DNA of 64,000 bases from Bacteroidales bacterium UBA5326 (GTDB lineage Bacteria; Bacteroidota; Bacteroidia; Bacteroidales; UBA932): the NCBI GenBank assembly GCA_002408205.1, contig DHQY01000015.1, forward strand, positions 1 through 64,000, written 5' to 3'. The position numbers were made by a program, and so were the translations under genes. Positions 41,762 to 51,987 of the stretch are shown piece by piece. The notes below the pieces were generated by a model. It saw only the letters and a list, made by a program, of their open reading frames with translations. It was not told the origin of the DNA and ran no database searches. How positions within the stretch are numbered: the first letter of the stretch is position 1; each line of letters opens with the position of its first letter.

Positions 41762-43594
41762 TTAATTCCATCCGGGATTTTGTGTGAGAACATATCCCTT
41801 GTCTTTATAGGCATCAATCTGAGCGTTACCCAGCGGGGCAAGATAAACCCTGTCCGTAAAAGGATCGCGGTCCTTTATGGTCTGAGGGATATAATACCCA
41901 ACCATATCGGCTCCGTTAGATCCGTTATAGGTAACAACGGTGCCATCCTGTTTCATAACTTTCAGTACATTAACCTTAGACGGAATGAGCCAGGTGGGAA
42001 GTTCCTGCTGGAAATTGATCCATAAGCCGAGGAGCATATCGGGGTTCATTGTTCCGCTCATGTAGTCGATCTTCTTCCAGCGTTTGATATCCAGAAGCCT
42101 CGTATGTTCAAATACGAATTCCATACGGCGCTCCCGGCGGATCTCCCAGAGAAGCGGAGAGACATCATTATTCCTGTCGGGGTCGTCAGGAATGGCAGCA
42201 ATACTCATGGGAGCCGTTTTCTTTATGCCTTTGCCAATAGCTGTGGCATCCAGAGGCCTCTTTCGAATGGCATTGATTGAAACATCCAGGTCCGCCTGAG
42301 TAACAGCAGTTCCTCCCATGGTGGCTAATTCGGCCTTTGCCTCAATCCAGTTCAGCACCACTTCTGCATAACGCATTACAGGGTACCCGTTGGTATTGGT
42401 GTTGGAGCCGTACTTGGCAGGAACAGTCTTCCCGTAATAGGTTACCCCCACGCGGTCAATAAATTTACAGGCATAGAGCAGTGTTGACGAACTGATCATG
42501 GGATGATCCCAGAAGGTAGCCTCAAAACGGGGGTCACGCGTTGCCACCATATTGGTGATATCCAGAACACCGGCATTGGCGACGGAAGACAATTTATACG
42601 GTTTCCCGTCGTTACACAGGAACGATTTGGCCAGTGCCAGGTTGGGTGCCGGAGCCTGACTCTCATTCAGGTTGGAATACGAAGCAACGTGATGACGTAC
42701 GGCTTCGGCATCGCTGTAATGCCGGTACATAAGCACTTCTTTCATTTTGGAAAGATCTTCAGATCCGAACAGGGAACGGAAATCGGTGTCGAAAGAATAT
42801 TTACCGGACTGAATCACAATATCTCCGGCTTTAACGGCCAGATCCAGATACTTCTTGGCCAGTGTCTGATTGTTTTTGTGATACTTTTGCCATGTACCTT
42901 CAAAAAGCATAAAACGCGAAATAAAACCTGCAGCTATATATTTGTTCAGGTAGTTTGTCCCGTCGTTTACACGCATTTTCTCCAGTACGTATACAAAGTC
43001 TTCGTAAACACCATCCATGGCTATAGTCCGGTCCTGACGGTCTTTGTACAATTCTTCGAGTTCGGTATCGGATACCACCCTGTCATAATAGGGAACGTCA
43101 CCGAATACACTTACAAGACGGCTGTATTCATAGCCTCTGAAGAAGCGGGCTATGGCTGACCAGTGATTGTAGGCGTCTTCCGTAAGGTATCCGCTCTCTT
43201 TCATCATGTTAATACGATCCAGGAACAGATTGGATTTCCTGACCCAGGCAAAATTCCATGAAGGACCAGCATACTGGGTGAGCATCGAGGGAGTCTCGGA
43301 TGTCCCGGAACGTGAGGCGGGAGCAGAAGCTTCAAAAGCGCTCTGGGTCCCGGCACTGGTAAAGTCATCACTGAAATAATACCCTCTCAGCGGAGTGTAA
43401 TCTACACTCCAGCCCGAGAAATAGCCTGTAAAATAGTTTACATAATAACCATTGGCAAACAACCTGAGGTTGTTTTCATTGGTCCAGTAGTTGGTGTCGT
43501 CCATTGCAGACTTCTGCGGACGATCCAAAAAATCACTACAACCTGCGAGTAAAAAAGCAGATAAAGACACAAAAAGTATAATGTATTTTTTCAT
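41762..43594 (-). CDS. SusD/RagB-family nutrient-binding outer-membrane lipoprotein
   Basis: The product is 610 residues with a lipoprotein signal (FLLAGCSDFLDRP). SusD markers include DDTNYWTNENNLRLFANGYY, WSAIARFFRGYEYSRLVSVFGDVPYYD, YPVMRYAEVVLNWIEAKAEL, and the late LLWEIRRERRMEFVFEHTRLLDIKRWKK. The TPR-based fold caps the SusC barrel and binds the glycan or other large nutrient. It follows its SusC partner by 12 bases. The bound substrate cannot be predicted. Confidence 0.95.
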   Translation of the reverse strand: MKKYIILFVSLSAFLLAGCSDFLDRPQKSAMDDTNYWTNENNLRLFANGYYVNYFTGYFSGWSVDYTPLRGYYFSDDFTSAGTQSAFEASAPASRSGTSETPSMLTQYAGPSWNFAWVRKSNLFLDRINMMKESGYLTEDAYNHWSAIARFFRGYEYSRLVSVFGDVPYYDRVVSDTELEELYKDRQDRTIAMDGVYEDFVYVLEKMRVNDGTNYLNKYIAAGFISRFMLFEGTWQKYHKNNQTLAKKYLDLAVKAGDIVIQSGKYSFDTDFRSLFGSEDLSKMKEVLMYRHYSDAEAVRHHVASYSNLNESQAPAPNLALAKSFLCNDGKPYKLSSVANAGVLDITNMVATRDPRFEATFWDHPMISSSTLLYACKFIDRVGVTYYGKTVPAKYGSNTNTNGYPVMRYAEVVLNWIEAKAELATMGGTAVTQADLDVSINAIRKRPLDATAIGKGIKKTAPMSIAAIPDDPDRNNDVSPLLWEIRRERRMEFVFEHTRLLDIKRWKKIDYMSGTMNPDMLLGLWINFQQELPTWLIPSKVNVLKVMKQDGTVVTYNGSNGADMVGYYIPQTIKDRDPFTDRVYLAPLGNAQIDAYKDKGYVLTQNPGWN

Positions 43595-43606
43595 CGCCGT
43601 ATTTTT

Positions 43607-46600
43607 TTAGAAGTTAATCTGAATACCAATTGACGCACTCTTGAATGTCGGAGCTCCCACACCTGTCCTGCCGGCGTTATAATTATTATTGGTATTGAAC
43701 AATGAATATCCGGGCACTTCTTCCGGGTCAATGGGAAGGCCCTTCAGATGATCAAAGGTAAAGAAGTTCTCCAGTGCAGCATACACTCTCAGTTTGCTGA
43801 TATTTATTTTTCTCATGAGTTTAACCGGCAAAGAATAACCCAAAGTAAGGTTTTTAAGCCTGAAATAAGACATATCGAGCAGGTAACGGGTTTGAATCTG
43901 TATATTGTTGGTATTATTACTGTTGGCGTTATTATACGGTCTGGGATAGTAAGCGTCTGTGCGGTCCTCTTTCCAGAAATCACCGGCAATGGCTTGTGCC
44001 ATAGAACCGTCAGAAGAGTTGAACCCGGCAATGGTCATGGAACTGTTACCCCACAATTCGCGTTTGCCCACTCCCTGGAAAAATACAGACAGGTCCACCC
44101 CTTTAAATTCGGCTCCCAGACGGAATCCGTATTCATAACGCGGAGTAGAATTCCCGATCACCTTCAAATCTCCGTGGTCATCTGCCAGGCGGCTCCCCGG
44201 ATTAATCACCCCGTCTCCGTTTTGATCTTTGAATTTAACGTCACCCGGCCCGAATTTAAAATTAGAGCTGTTCTGCAATTTGCCCTGAGTTATTCCGTCC
44301 ACAGTCTGGTACACCATGTATCCGTCGGTAGATTTTATTGTTACCATATTTCCGCTGTTATCGTATACAAAATCTTCTTTCTGGTACAAACGGTCCGTCT
44401 CATATCCCCAGATCTCTCCATAGGTCTTACCAACGTACCAGTCGTCAATACTGGTAGTGCTTCCGTATTTTGTGATCTTGGTGGTAGCATCTGATAATGT
44501 AACCAACGCACTAAGGGTTAATCCATTGGAGAAAGCATGCCCAAAATCGATGGCAATTTCCCAGCCTCTCGTCCGCAGCGACCCGAAGTTGCCCTTAGGT
44601 GCTCCGGTCCCGTAAGTAGGGGGAATACCCTCAATGGGAACAATCATGTTTTCTGTATCGCGCTGGAACCAGTCAAATGTAATTCCCAGGGCACTGTTAA
44701 AGAAACGGGCATCAAAACCGGCGTCCAAAGTAGTAATATCCTGCCAGGTAATGGCTTCTGCAACGGCAGCAGGCGTTCCGTAATACACCAACTTGGCACC
44801 GTTCTGCAGCCAAAGAGAAGTAGTACTGGACATGGTAGGTACATACAAATTATTTTTAACGGTCTGGTCACCAATGCTTCCCCAAGATCCGCGTAACTTA
44901 AGGCTGCTCATAACGGGTCTTGCCCATTGCATCCAGGGTTCTTCCATTACCCGCCATCCGGCAGAGAAGGAAGGATACCATCTCCATTGCATATGGCCCG
45001 GGAACTTTGAGGTCCCGTCATAGCGGATATTGGCTTCCAACAAGTACTTCTCGGCAAAATTATAGTTTACGCGGGCAAAATAACCTAATTGGGACTCCCA
45101 GGCCTCTTCTCCGCCGCCGGTTTGTGTTCCGTTAGCCAGGGAAAACTGGGGATTGGTAATATCAATCAGGGTGGTTTTCTGAGCCCAGTGAGATGCTTCG
45201 TCGTAAGTTATGGCGCTCATCCCTAACAGGAAGTCAAAAGTATGCCTGTCGCTCAGCACCCATTTGTAGTTGGATGTCAGGTTAATGGTATTGCGCATGG
45301 AGTTTTCTGCCCATCTGTACATATGGTCGGGATTGGCTCCTGCCGAGGTATAATTATAATAGTCAAGCTGATAGGCAGGCATGGCACCCGGGTCCGTAGC
45401 AGACACTTTTTCACCGGCAGAGTTAACATACATTCTGGTTCCGTCGGCGTTGTTGCGCGCTACGGGACTGCCCCAGGTGTTACCGGCTGTAAAACTGTAA
45501 CCCGGAGTATTGATAATATATTCCTGATTGGCATGGGTGTAATCGAGTTCAATATTCCAGTCTTTGAGAGGTGTCAGCACAAGCCCGGCGTTGAAGCTGG
45601 TATAATTAGTGGTGCGGTTGGCCGTATTGGCAGAAGAGGTTTCGTAAACCGGATTACGCGTAGGTTTGCCGTTATCTTCGTCTACCCAGGGGAAGGTGGG
45701 ACCCCAGCGGAACATGTAATACCAGACGTCTGCGGTAGATGAACTGGTGGCATAGGCATAACGTTTATCACGCTTAGAATACATGGCCCCGGCATGAATG
45801 GACAACCATTTCTTCACCTGAGTGTTCACCCTTATGGATCCGTTCCAGCGTCTGAAGTCGTCTTGCTTGGCGGTTTTCATCATTCCGCTCTGGTCCAGAT
45901 ACCCCAGGGCAATGTTGAAATCTGTCTTTCCGGCTTTTCCGTTGACGGAAAGGTTATGGGTCTGAGTGGGAGCCCATTCTCTCATCATATATTCATACGG
46001 CTCGTAGGTACGTATACCTATTTTCTGGTTATTGGCATTAACATACCAGTCACGGCCGTAAACCATGGGATCGTTAGATTTTACCGTGTTCCCGTATGTT
46101 TGCTGCCAGGCAACGGCTTTGTTATAGCCTTCGCGGTCAATCAGCCAGAAAGCGCCCACAGGGGTAGTAGTTCCAATGCGCTCGGCGGCCAGCACTGTAT
46201 ATTCCAGGGCATCTACACCGCCCATTACAAAAGCCTTGGACGGATTCTGGAATGAAACGTTCCCGGAATAAGAAACATTCACCGACTCCGATTTAGCTCC
46301 TTTTTTGGTGGTAATAAGAATCACTCCAAAAGCAGCTTTGGATCCGTAAATGGAAGCCGAGGCGGCATCCTTAAGAACAGAAATGGATTCAATATCATCG
46401 GGGTTCACCATCTGGATACTGGGAATCTGTACGTTGTCCATCAGGATAAGAGGACTGGAGCTGCCCTGGATGGATGCATATTGTCCGCGGATCTTGATAA
46501 GGGGATCCTGCCCGACTTCTCCACCGCCCACCATAATGGATAAACCGGGGGTGGTTCCCTGCAAGCCTCTTCCCACATCGGCTATAGGACGGGCAATCAA

Positions 46601-46984
46601 CGTTTTGTCAACATCGACGGAGGAAACGGCTCCGGTCAGATTTTCTTTTTTCTGTACACCAAAGCCGACTACCACTACGTCCTGAAGCAACAAAGCATCT
46701 TCTTCCATTGTCACGTTGATCCTGGCACGCCCGTTGACCTGGATGGCAACGGTTTTGTAGCCTAAAGAAGAAAAGGAGAGCGTTGCATTGGCGGGTGCCT
46801 GAATGAAATAATTCCCGTCAAGATTGGTAGAGGTAACCGTTTCCGTACCCTGAACAAGAACCGTTGCCCCTACAAGGGCTCCGGTCTTATCCGACACATT
46901 ACCTGTTATGGTAATGTTCTGCGCGTTTGCATAAACTGAAATCAGCATTACGCAAACCATAAGGATAATTTTTCTTGAGAGCAT
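43607..46984 (-). CDS. SusC/RagA-family TonB-linked outer-membrane protein
   Basis: The product is 1,125 residues. A signal peptide ending at ANAQ is followed by a carboxypeptidase-regulatory-like domain (ITGNVSDKTGALVGATVLVQ), a TonB-box region (VVVVGFGVQKKENLTGAVSS), a plug with IKIRGQYASIQGSSSPLILM and SVLKDAASASIYGSKAAFG, and a long barrel. It lacks a fused anti-sigma-interaction STN domain, so control by an ECF sigma/anti-sigma pair is less likely. It is the first gene of a SusC-SusD pair and is read away from the second pair at 48.8 kb. Confidence 0.95.
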   Translation of the reverse strand: MLSRKIILMVCVMLISVYANAQNITITGNVSDKTGALVGATVLVQGTETVTSTNLDGNYFIQAPANATLSFSSLGYKTVAIQVNGRARINVTMEEDALLLQDVVVVGFGVQKKENLTGAVSSVDVDKTLIARPIADVGRGLQGTTPGLSIMVGGGEVGQDPLIKIRGQYASIQGSSSPLILMDNVQIPSIQMVNPDDIESISVLKDAASASIYGSKAAFGVILITTKKGAKSESVNVSYSGNVSFQNPSKAFVMGGVDALEYTVLAAERIGTTTPVGAFWLIDREGYNKAVAWQQTYGNTVKSNDPMVYGRDWYVNANNQKIGIRTYEPYEYMMREWAPTQTHNLSVNGKAGKTDFNIALGYLDQSGMMKTAKQDDFRRWNGSIRVNTQVKKWLSIHAGAMYSKRDKRYAYATSSSTADVWYYMFRWGPTFPWVDEDNGKPTRNPVYETSSANTANRTTNYTSFNAGLVLTPLKDWNIELDYTHANQEYIINTPGYSFTAGNTWGSPVARNNADGTRMYVNSAGEKVSATDPGAMPAYQLDYYNYTSAGANPDHMYRWAENSMRNTINLTSNYKWVLSDRHTFDFLLGMSAITYDEASHWAQKTTLIDITNPQFSLANGTQTGGGEEAWESQLGYFARVNYNFAEKYLLEANIRYDGTSKFPGHMQWRWYPSFSAGWRVMEEPWMQWARPVMSSLKLRGSWGSIGDQTVKNNLYVPTMSSTTSLWLQNGAKLVYYGTPAAVAEAITWQDITTLDAGFDARFFNSALGITFDWFQRDTENMIVPIEGIPPTYGTGAPKGNFGSLRTRGWEIAIDFGHAFSNGLTLSALVTLSDATTKITKYGSTTSIDDWYVGKTYGEIWGYETDRLYQKEDFVYDNSGNMVTIKSTDGYMVYQTVDGITQGKLQNSSNFKFGPGDVKFKDQNGDGVINPGSRLADDHGDLKVIGNSTPRYEYGFRLGAEFKGVDLSVFFQGVGKRELWGNSSMTIAGFNSSDGSMAQAIAGDFWKEDRTDAYYPRPYNNANSNNTNNIQIQTRYLLDMSYFRLKNLTLGYSLPVKLMRKINISKLRVYAALENFFTFDHLKGLPIDPEEVPGYSLFNTNNNYNAGRTGVGAPTFKSASIGIQINF

Positions 46985-47117
46985 AGATTAATTAATTAGG
47001 TTAGTAATGGGTTAATAGGAAAAAATAACACACCGGAAATAATCCGGAATATATGTCTGGAATACAACTGGCACAAAATGGAACGAAAAAAGGGAGGCGT
47101 TTTAGGTTTTAGTGAAA

Positions 47118-47147
47118 CAAATATAAGTAAATAATATTTCAATTCAA
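47118..47147 (-). promoter_or_regulatory. Promoter of the minus-strand SusC/SusD pair
   Basis: TTG, 19-nt spacer, TATATTTG on the minus strand: a consensus match at both elements. The leader to 46984 is about 130 nt, long enough for post-transcriptional control. Confidence 0.75.
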
Positions 47148-47596
47148 CGGGAATAAAGAAGAAAAAATACGAATATTTCGCAGAATACCTGATTTATGTT
47201 CTTATTTAATATTGAATTAAGGATTTATGTGATAATTTATTAAACAAGCAACTACGTCCAATGAATAGTCCTACCCATCTGAGCACCTAATGCAATTTGT
47301 GTGTTCCGTATCATGGTATGACCTTCCGAATTTTTCCACCTACCAAACCAAAAGGTTATCTTTTTGTATATCTTTCTGATGCCTCTTATAATAAACTGTT
47401 TACTGTAGCGAAAAAGTTTCTAACTAATCAAGAGGCATATTTTCCGATGCTCTTTTTGAGCCATTTGACCGTCTGGTTTTGTATTTTTGACAGTGTAATG
47501 TAGTATTCCTTTTGCAAAATCTGATTCATAATTTCCTGGCCCATTAGTTTTAAGACCGACCTTTTTATTATTTGTTTAAGTTCGGCTACCCGTTTT

Positions 47597-47989
47597 GTGA
47601 ACCACGTAAAAAATCTTTCCATGATTCTATCTAGATGGGGCAATGGTCCATTAATGATGCATGATCCAACATATTGCCCATATTATCCCAGTTCTCTTTA
47701 TTATTATAAGCCTTATTCAACGGCATTTATTAGCTTATGCATTTCTGGTATACTAACTCCATATATTAACACACCTTATCTTTTCGTTAGTCCAGATTTG
47801 GGGTCTAATATTACTTGCGTATGGCATGTTGAAGATAGCAAAGGAGAAATTGACGGATTCACAGCTAATTCCAATGGTAATACAAATGTGATTACTTTTG
47901 AAAAAAATACTGAATTCTATCTTTATTGTTATTACTATTTTCAAGGGAATTATATTGGATCAGCTAGTTGTTGTATTCTTGCAATTTGA
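47597..47989 (+). pseudogene. Possible remnant of an Ig-like secreted protein
   Basis: An open frame of 130 codons. The second half reads LCISGILTPYINTPYLFVSP, GSNITCVWHVEDSKGEIDGF, NTNVITFEKNTEFYLYCYYY and ends GSASCCILAI, alternating hydrophobic strands in the way of C-terminal Ig-like repeats of Bacteroidota surface proteins. There is no signal peptide, and the first half lacks protein character. It may be the 3' end of a larger gene whose front has been lost. Family resemblance is from memory and weak. Confidence 0.3.
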
Positions 47990-48784
47990 ATTTATTAGTA
48001 CAATTTAATTTAGTTTGAATCTGGTTCTATTAGCTGTACTGCTTCATATAGTGCCTCTACGCGTACATGTGCAAAACCTTCTCGACAAAGAAGATTGGAA
48101 GGCAGCTGCAGGAAAATGTACTCTGCGTGTGATTTGCACAATATTTAACTATTAATTCATTGATAATCAAATTATTTATAGTGCAAGAACTATTTCGAGA
48201 ATCTTTTCACGCAGGTCATTGAATTAAGACACAGTAATAGTTATATTATTTTTATGTTCAGTATATCAGCGATAGTAAATTGGAGTCCATTGCAGATACA
48301 TTCTTTGAGGCAGAGCAATTAATATGTTTGATCTTGATTAAATAAAATTCAACACCGTTCTCATACAGAACCGAGGCGGTGATTAGCCCGTAAGATGAGC
48401 CGTCTGGAACAACAACTGTTTTGATAGTGGGGGATCTCGAAAATGTCCGGTAGAGAGTGCCACATGGTAGAGAATCTTGCCAAATTATCCGCAGATTTGT
48501 GTGCTTTGTGCACTTTTCGTTAGGTAATTAAGGCGGATTTCTTGTCAGCATTTAATGTAGGCAAGCTCCCCTCTATCTATTTTTATCACTGCTCCAATGT
48601 TTATAAGGATAAAAATGGGTTCTGGTTTTATTTGAGATTTGTATTTAATTGTTCTTCATAAAGGGAACTTCTCATAGATTGGTGTGATTTGAGCAAAAAA
48701 AACCTAACTTTAACCTTTGAATTATTCATAATGAATAGTACAAACCTTACCTAACAATTTATTTACTTACCTAAAACTTCACTT

Positions 48785-51700
48785 ATGTTCGTTACAAAAA
48801 AACTAAGTCACCTTTTGGTGGCTATGTGTGCCTTGGTTCTCTCAATGGGAACAGGTTGGGCTCAGAACGTAAACGTTACCGGGAAGGTAACAGACAAGAA
48901 CGGAGAGCCAATCATTGGGGCCTATGTACTCATACAGGGGACAATTACAGGCGCATCCACCGACATTAACGGAGCATACAGCATTCCGTCGGCTCCTGCA
49001 AGTGGTACTTTGGTATTCACCTCCATCGGCTACAAAGAAGCCGTGGTTGCCATTAACAACAGGGCCGTAGTAGACGTTGTTATGGAAGAAGACGCCCTTA
49101 TGCTTGAGGAAATGGTCGTTACTGCCTTTGGTATTAAGAAGGAAAGAAAATCATTGGGATACGCGGTAGAAGACCTTGGCTCAAGCGAACTGATGAGAAA
49201 CAAAACAGCCAACCCTATTTCTTCTCTTTCCGGTAAAATTGCCGGGGTAAACATTACCCAATCTTCAGGGGCTGCTGGTTCAGGTGCGCAGATTATTTTA
49301 CGTGGGGGTACATCCGGATCTGAAGGCAAAGACAACCAGCCTTTGTTTGTTGTAGACGGTGTTATCTACGATAACTCTTCCAACCTGGTAGGAAACTCAG
49401 CTTTTGACGGATCTTACCGTGCCGCCACTACCACTTCAAACCGTATCATGGACATGAACCCCGAGGATATTGAGAATATGTCCATTCTCAAAGGTCCCGC
49501 CGCTTCTGCTCTTTACGGTTCACGAGCTGCCAATGGCGTAGTTCTCATTTCTACAAAAAAAGGGAAAGAGGGAGTAGTTGAAGTTAATTTCAACTCCAAA
49601 TACACTACTTCCTGGGCGAAGAGCCTGCCCGAGGTGCAAACTCAGTTCACCAGGGGTTATATGGAAGACCAGTACGATAGCAAGAAAAATTATACTGGAA
49701 CCGTGTTTAATGACTTCTCCTACAACTCTTGGGGAGAAAAGTCCAGCAAAACAACCTACGACAACATTGGGAATTTTTTCCAGGGCGGTAATATTTTTGA
49801 TGAAAGTTTAAGTGTTGCCAGCGGTACCAAAAACAACAATTTCTATTTATCGGGGTCCTACTATGACCAACAAGGTCTTGTTCCCGAAACCGGTTACAAG
49901 AAATACACTTTCCGTTTCAACGGCGAACAAAGAGCAGGTATTTTTACCTTTGGTGTAAATGCTGCCTATTCACAAGCACACACTGACAGAACCCTTACCG
50001 GTGCCGGTCTGTACAACTCATCCGGGACGGGAACTCTGTACGGGGCATACAATTGGTCTCCTTTTGATGATATGACTCATTATACCAACGAAGACGGTTC
50101 CCGTTACCGGATGTTCGGAGACCGCCTGGATCCTTGGGACGAGCGCGATAATCCGTACTGGATTATCAACAGAAACAAGATGTATGAAGATAACGAACGC
50201 ATTACGGCAAACGTAAGCGTGAAAGCCGATATCACTAAATGGTGGTTTTTACAATACCGTTTGGGTGTTGACTCCTATACAATGGTAGCTTCCAACCGTA
50301 TTGCTGCCAGTGGCGCCATCAAGCAAGTTTGGCAAAACGGGATGATGAGTGACAACAGCAAGCGTTTCCAATATCTGTCACATAACCTCATATCAAATAT
50401 GTCCAAACAATTTGGGGATTTTGATTTTAACCTTTTGCTAGGTGCGGCCCTCGACGACACCCAGAGCGATGTCAATTACAAGATGGCCTACAACTTCTCC
50501 GTTCCCGATTTCTATTCCTATGCCAATGCTACCACAGAGAATAAGTCGTTCTTACACTCTGCTTCGCTGAAACGTTTGGTTGGGGTATTCGGTGAATTCC
50601 GTGCTTCCTGGAAGAATATGCTGTATTTGACCGTTACCGGACGTAACGACTGGACTTCTACTCTTCCTATTGAAAATCGTTCCTATTTCTACCCTTCGGT
50701 CAGTGGTGCTTTTGTATTCACTGAACCATTCCAGAATGCGGGCATTATGTCAAAAGACATCCTTACTTTTGGTAAAATCCGCGTATCCTGGGCTAAAGTG
50801 GGGAAAGACACCGGAGCCTATGAAACCAATACGGCTTTGTGGCCTGTAGGTACTTACCTGAATGGAAAAGTTGGAGTAGGTAACTCATGGACTCGTGGTA
50901 ATCCTTACTTAAAACCAGAGATGACCAAATCAACCGAATTTGGTATTGAACTAAGCTTCTTCAACAACCGGTTACACCTTGACTACGCTTATTATACCAA
51001 CGACTCCTACAACCAGATTCTTAGTCCCCGTGGTCCTCAATCTACCGGTTATATTTTCTGCTCCATCAACGCAGGTAATGTATACAATAAAGGTATGGAA
51101 TTATCCATATCGGGTATACCTGTTGAACGCAAGAACTTCATTTGGGAAATGGGCTTGAACGTAGCAGGAAACCGTGGCACCCTGGACGGACTACCCTCCG
51201 GTATGGACGTTATGTACGTTACAGACGTACAATATGCAGGCGCACAGGCTGCTTCCTTTAATGGTGGTAACTTTATGGCTATTGCCGGTACGGAATGGAA
51301 GAGAAACGACAATGGAGATATCATTCTGGATAAGAACGGTATGCCTACCTACACTACCTCCTTATCCGAAGTTGGTAACCGTGAAGCTGTGTTCAGTGGT
51401 GGTTTCAACAACACATTTACATGGAAAAACCTATCTTTCAATATGTTGTGGGAATTTCGCGTTGGCGGTGACGTAATCAATGGCACACGCTATGCAATGG
51501 ATTATTCCGGTGTTAGCAAATTCTCCGGTGATGTTCGTAACCAAACCCTCACCGTATCCGGTGTAGATACAGATGGAAATCCCGTATCCAACAGTTGGAA
51601 CATTAATGACACCTATGTGTTCAATGGTGTGGAAACCAGCGGTTATAACATCATTCAAAGTTATTACCAGAATTATTACCCCAAAGAAACAGCAAACTAT

Positions 51701-51958
51701 ATTACCTCCGTAAACTTGTTAAGATTACGTTCACTGTCTGTTTCCTATACACTTCCTAAGATTAATAAGCTCGGTTTTATTAAGCGGGCCTCTGTTGTCG
51801 CTTCTGCCAATAATATACTTCTTTTCACAAACTATGAAGGAGACCCCGAAGTTGCAGCATCCGGAGCCGGTGTGGGTGGTTCTTCTTCTGTCGGATTTGA
51901 CTATTTAGGGGTACCTGCCACATCGGGTATGACATTTGGTCTAAACTTGACTTTCTAA
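48785..51958 (+). CDS. SusC/RagA-family TonB-linked outer-membrane protein
   Basis: The product is 1,057 residues. A signal peptide ending at GWAQ is followed by VTGKVTDKNGEPIIGAYVLI (regulatory-like domain), the TonB-box region EEMVVTAFGIKKERKSLGYA, a plug with VNITQSSGAAGSGAQIILRGG and MSILKGPAASALYGSRAANG, and a barrel ending in GMTFGLNLTF. The GIKKxxKSLGYA form is the subtype usually paired with SusD-like_2 proteins, and that is what follows. Codon use looks less G/C-rich than in the minus-strand pair. Confidence 0.95.
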   Translation: MFVTKKLSHLLVAMCALVLSMGTGWAQNVNVTGKVTDKNGEPIIGAYVLIQGTITGASTDINGAYSIPSAPASGTLVFTSIGYKEAVVAINNRAVVDVVMEEDALMLEEMVVTAFGIKKERKSLGYAVEDLGSSELMRNKTANPISSLSGKIAGVNITQSSGAAGSGAQIILRGGTSGSEGKDNQPLFVVDGVIYDNSSNLVGNSAFDGSYRAATTTSNRIMDMNPEDIENMSILKGPAASALYGSRAANGVVLISTKKGKEGVVEVNFNSKYTTSWAKSLPEVQTQFTRGYMEDQYDSKKNYTGTVFNDFSYNSWGEKSSKTTYDNIGNFFQGGNIFDESLSVASGTKNNNFYLSGSYYDQQGLVPETGYKKYTFRFNGEQRAGIFTFGVNAAYSQAHTDRTLTGAGLYNSSGTGTLYGAYNWSPFDDMTHYTNEDGSRYRMFGDRLDPWDERDNPYWIINRNKMYEDNERITANVSVKADITKWWFLQYRLGVDSYTMVASNRIAASGAIKQVWQNGMMSDNSKRFQYLSHNLISNMSKQFGDFDFNLLLGAALDDTQSDVNYKMAYNFSVPDFYSYANATTENKSFLHSASLKRLVGVFGEFRASWKNMLYLTVTGRNDWTSTLPIENRSYFYPSVSGAFVFTEPFQNAGIMSKDILTFGKIRVSWAKVGKDTGAYETNTALWPVGTYLNGKVGVGNSWTRGNPYLKPEMTKSTEFGIELSFFNNRLHLDYAYYTNDSYNQILSPRGPQSTGYIFCSINAGNVYNKGMELSISGIPVERKNFIWEMGLNVAGNRGTLDGLPSGMDVMYVTDVQYAGAQAASFNGGNFMAIAGTEWKRNDNGDIILDKNGMPTYTTSLSEVGNREAVFSGGFNNTFTWKNLSFNMLWEFRVGGDVINGTRYAMDYSGVSKFSGDVRNQTLTVSGVDTDGNPVSNSWNINDTYVFNGVETSGYNIIQSYYQNYYPKETANYITSVNLLRLRSLSVSYTLPKINKLGFIKRASVVASANNILLFTNYEGDPEVAASGAGVGGSSSVGFDYLGVPATSGMTFGLNLTF

Positions 51959-51987
51959 AGAGTTTAAAATATTTAAAAAGTAATTTT

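Larger units (their letters stand above)
46985..48784. other. AT-rich 1.8-kb spacer between divergent SusC genes
   Basis: No intact gene. By eye it is far richer in A/T than both flanks. It contains the promoter of the minus-strand SusC (47118-47147), a 5-bp CCGGA/TCCGG hairpin in that leader (about 47033-47047), a fragment resembling an Ig-like secreted domain (47597-47989), and a short frame with signal-peptide character (about 48016-48168: LNLVLLAVLLHIVPLRVHVQ then NLLDKEDWKAAAGK). Near the plus-strand SusC there is an ATTCA/TGAAT inverted repeat and a weak promoter-like TTTG...CCTTTG. I read it mostly as decayed genes. Confidence 0.5.

Noticed and set aside
47297..47503. Plus-strand frame of 68 codons in the SusC spacer
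   Set aside because: Mostly aromatic and hydrophobic residues from AT-rich DNA, no signal or domain.
47428..47643. Minus-strand frame of 71 codons, lysine-rich and helical, as a transposase fragment
   Set aside because: No DDE, HUH or zinc-finger motif and no terminal repeats; it overlaps another frame in AT-rich debris.
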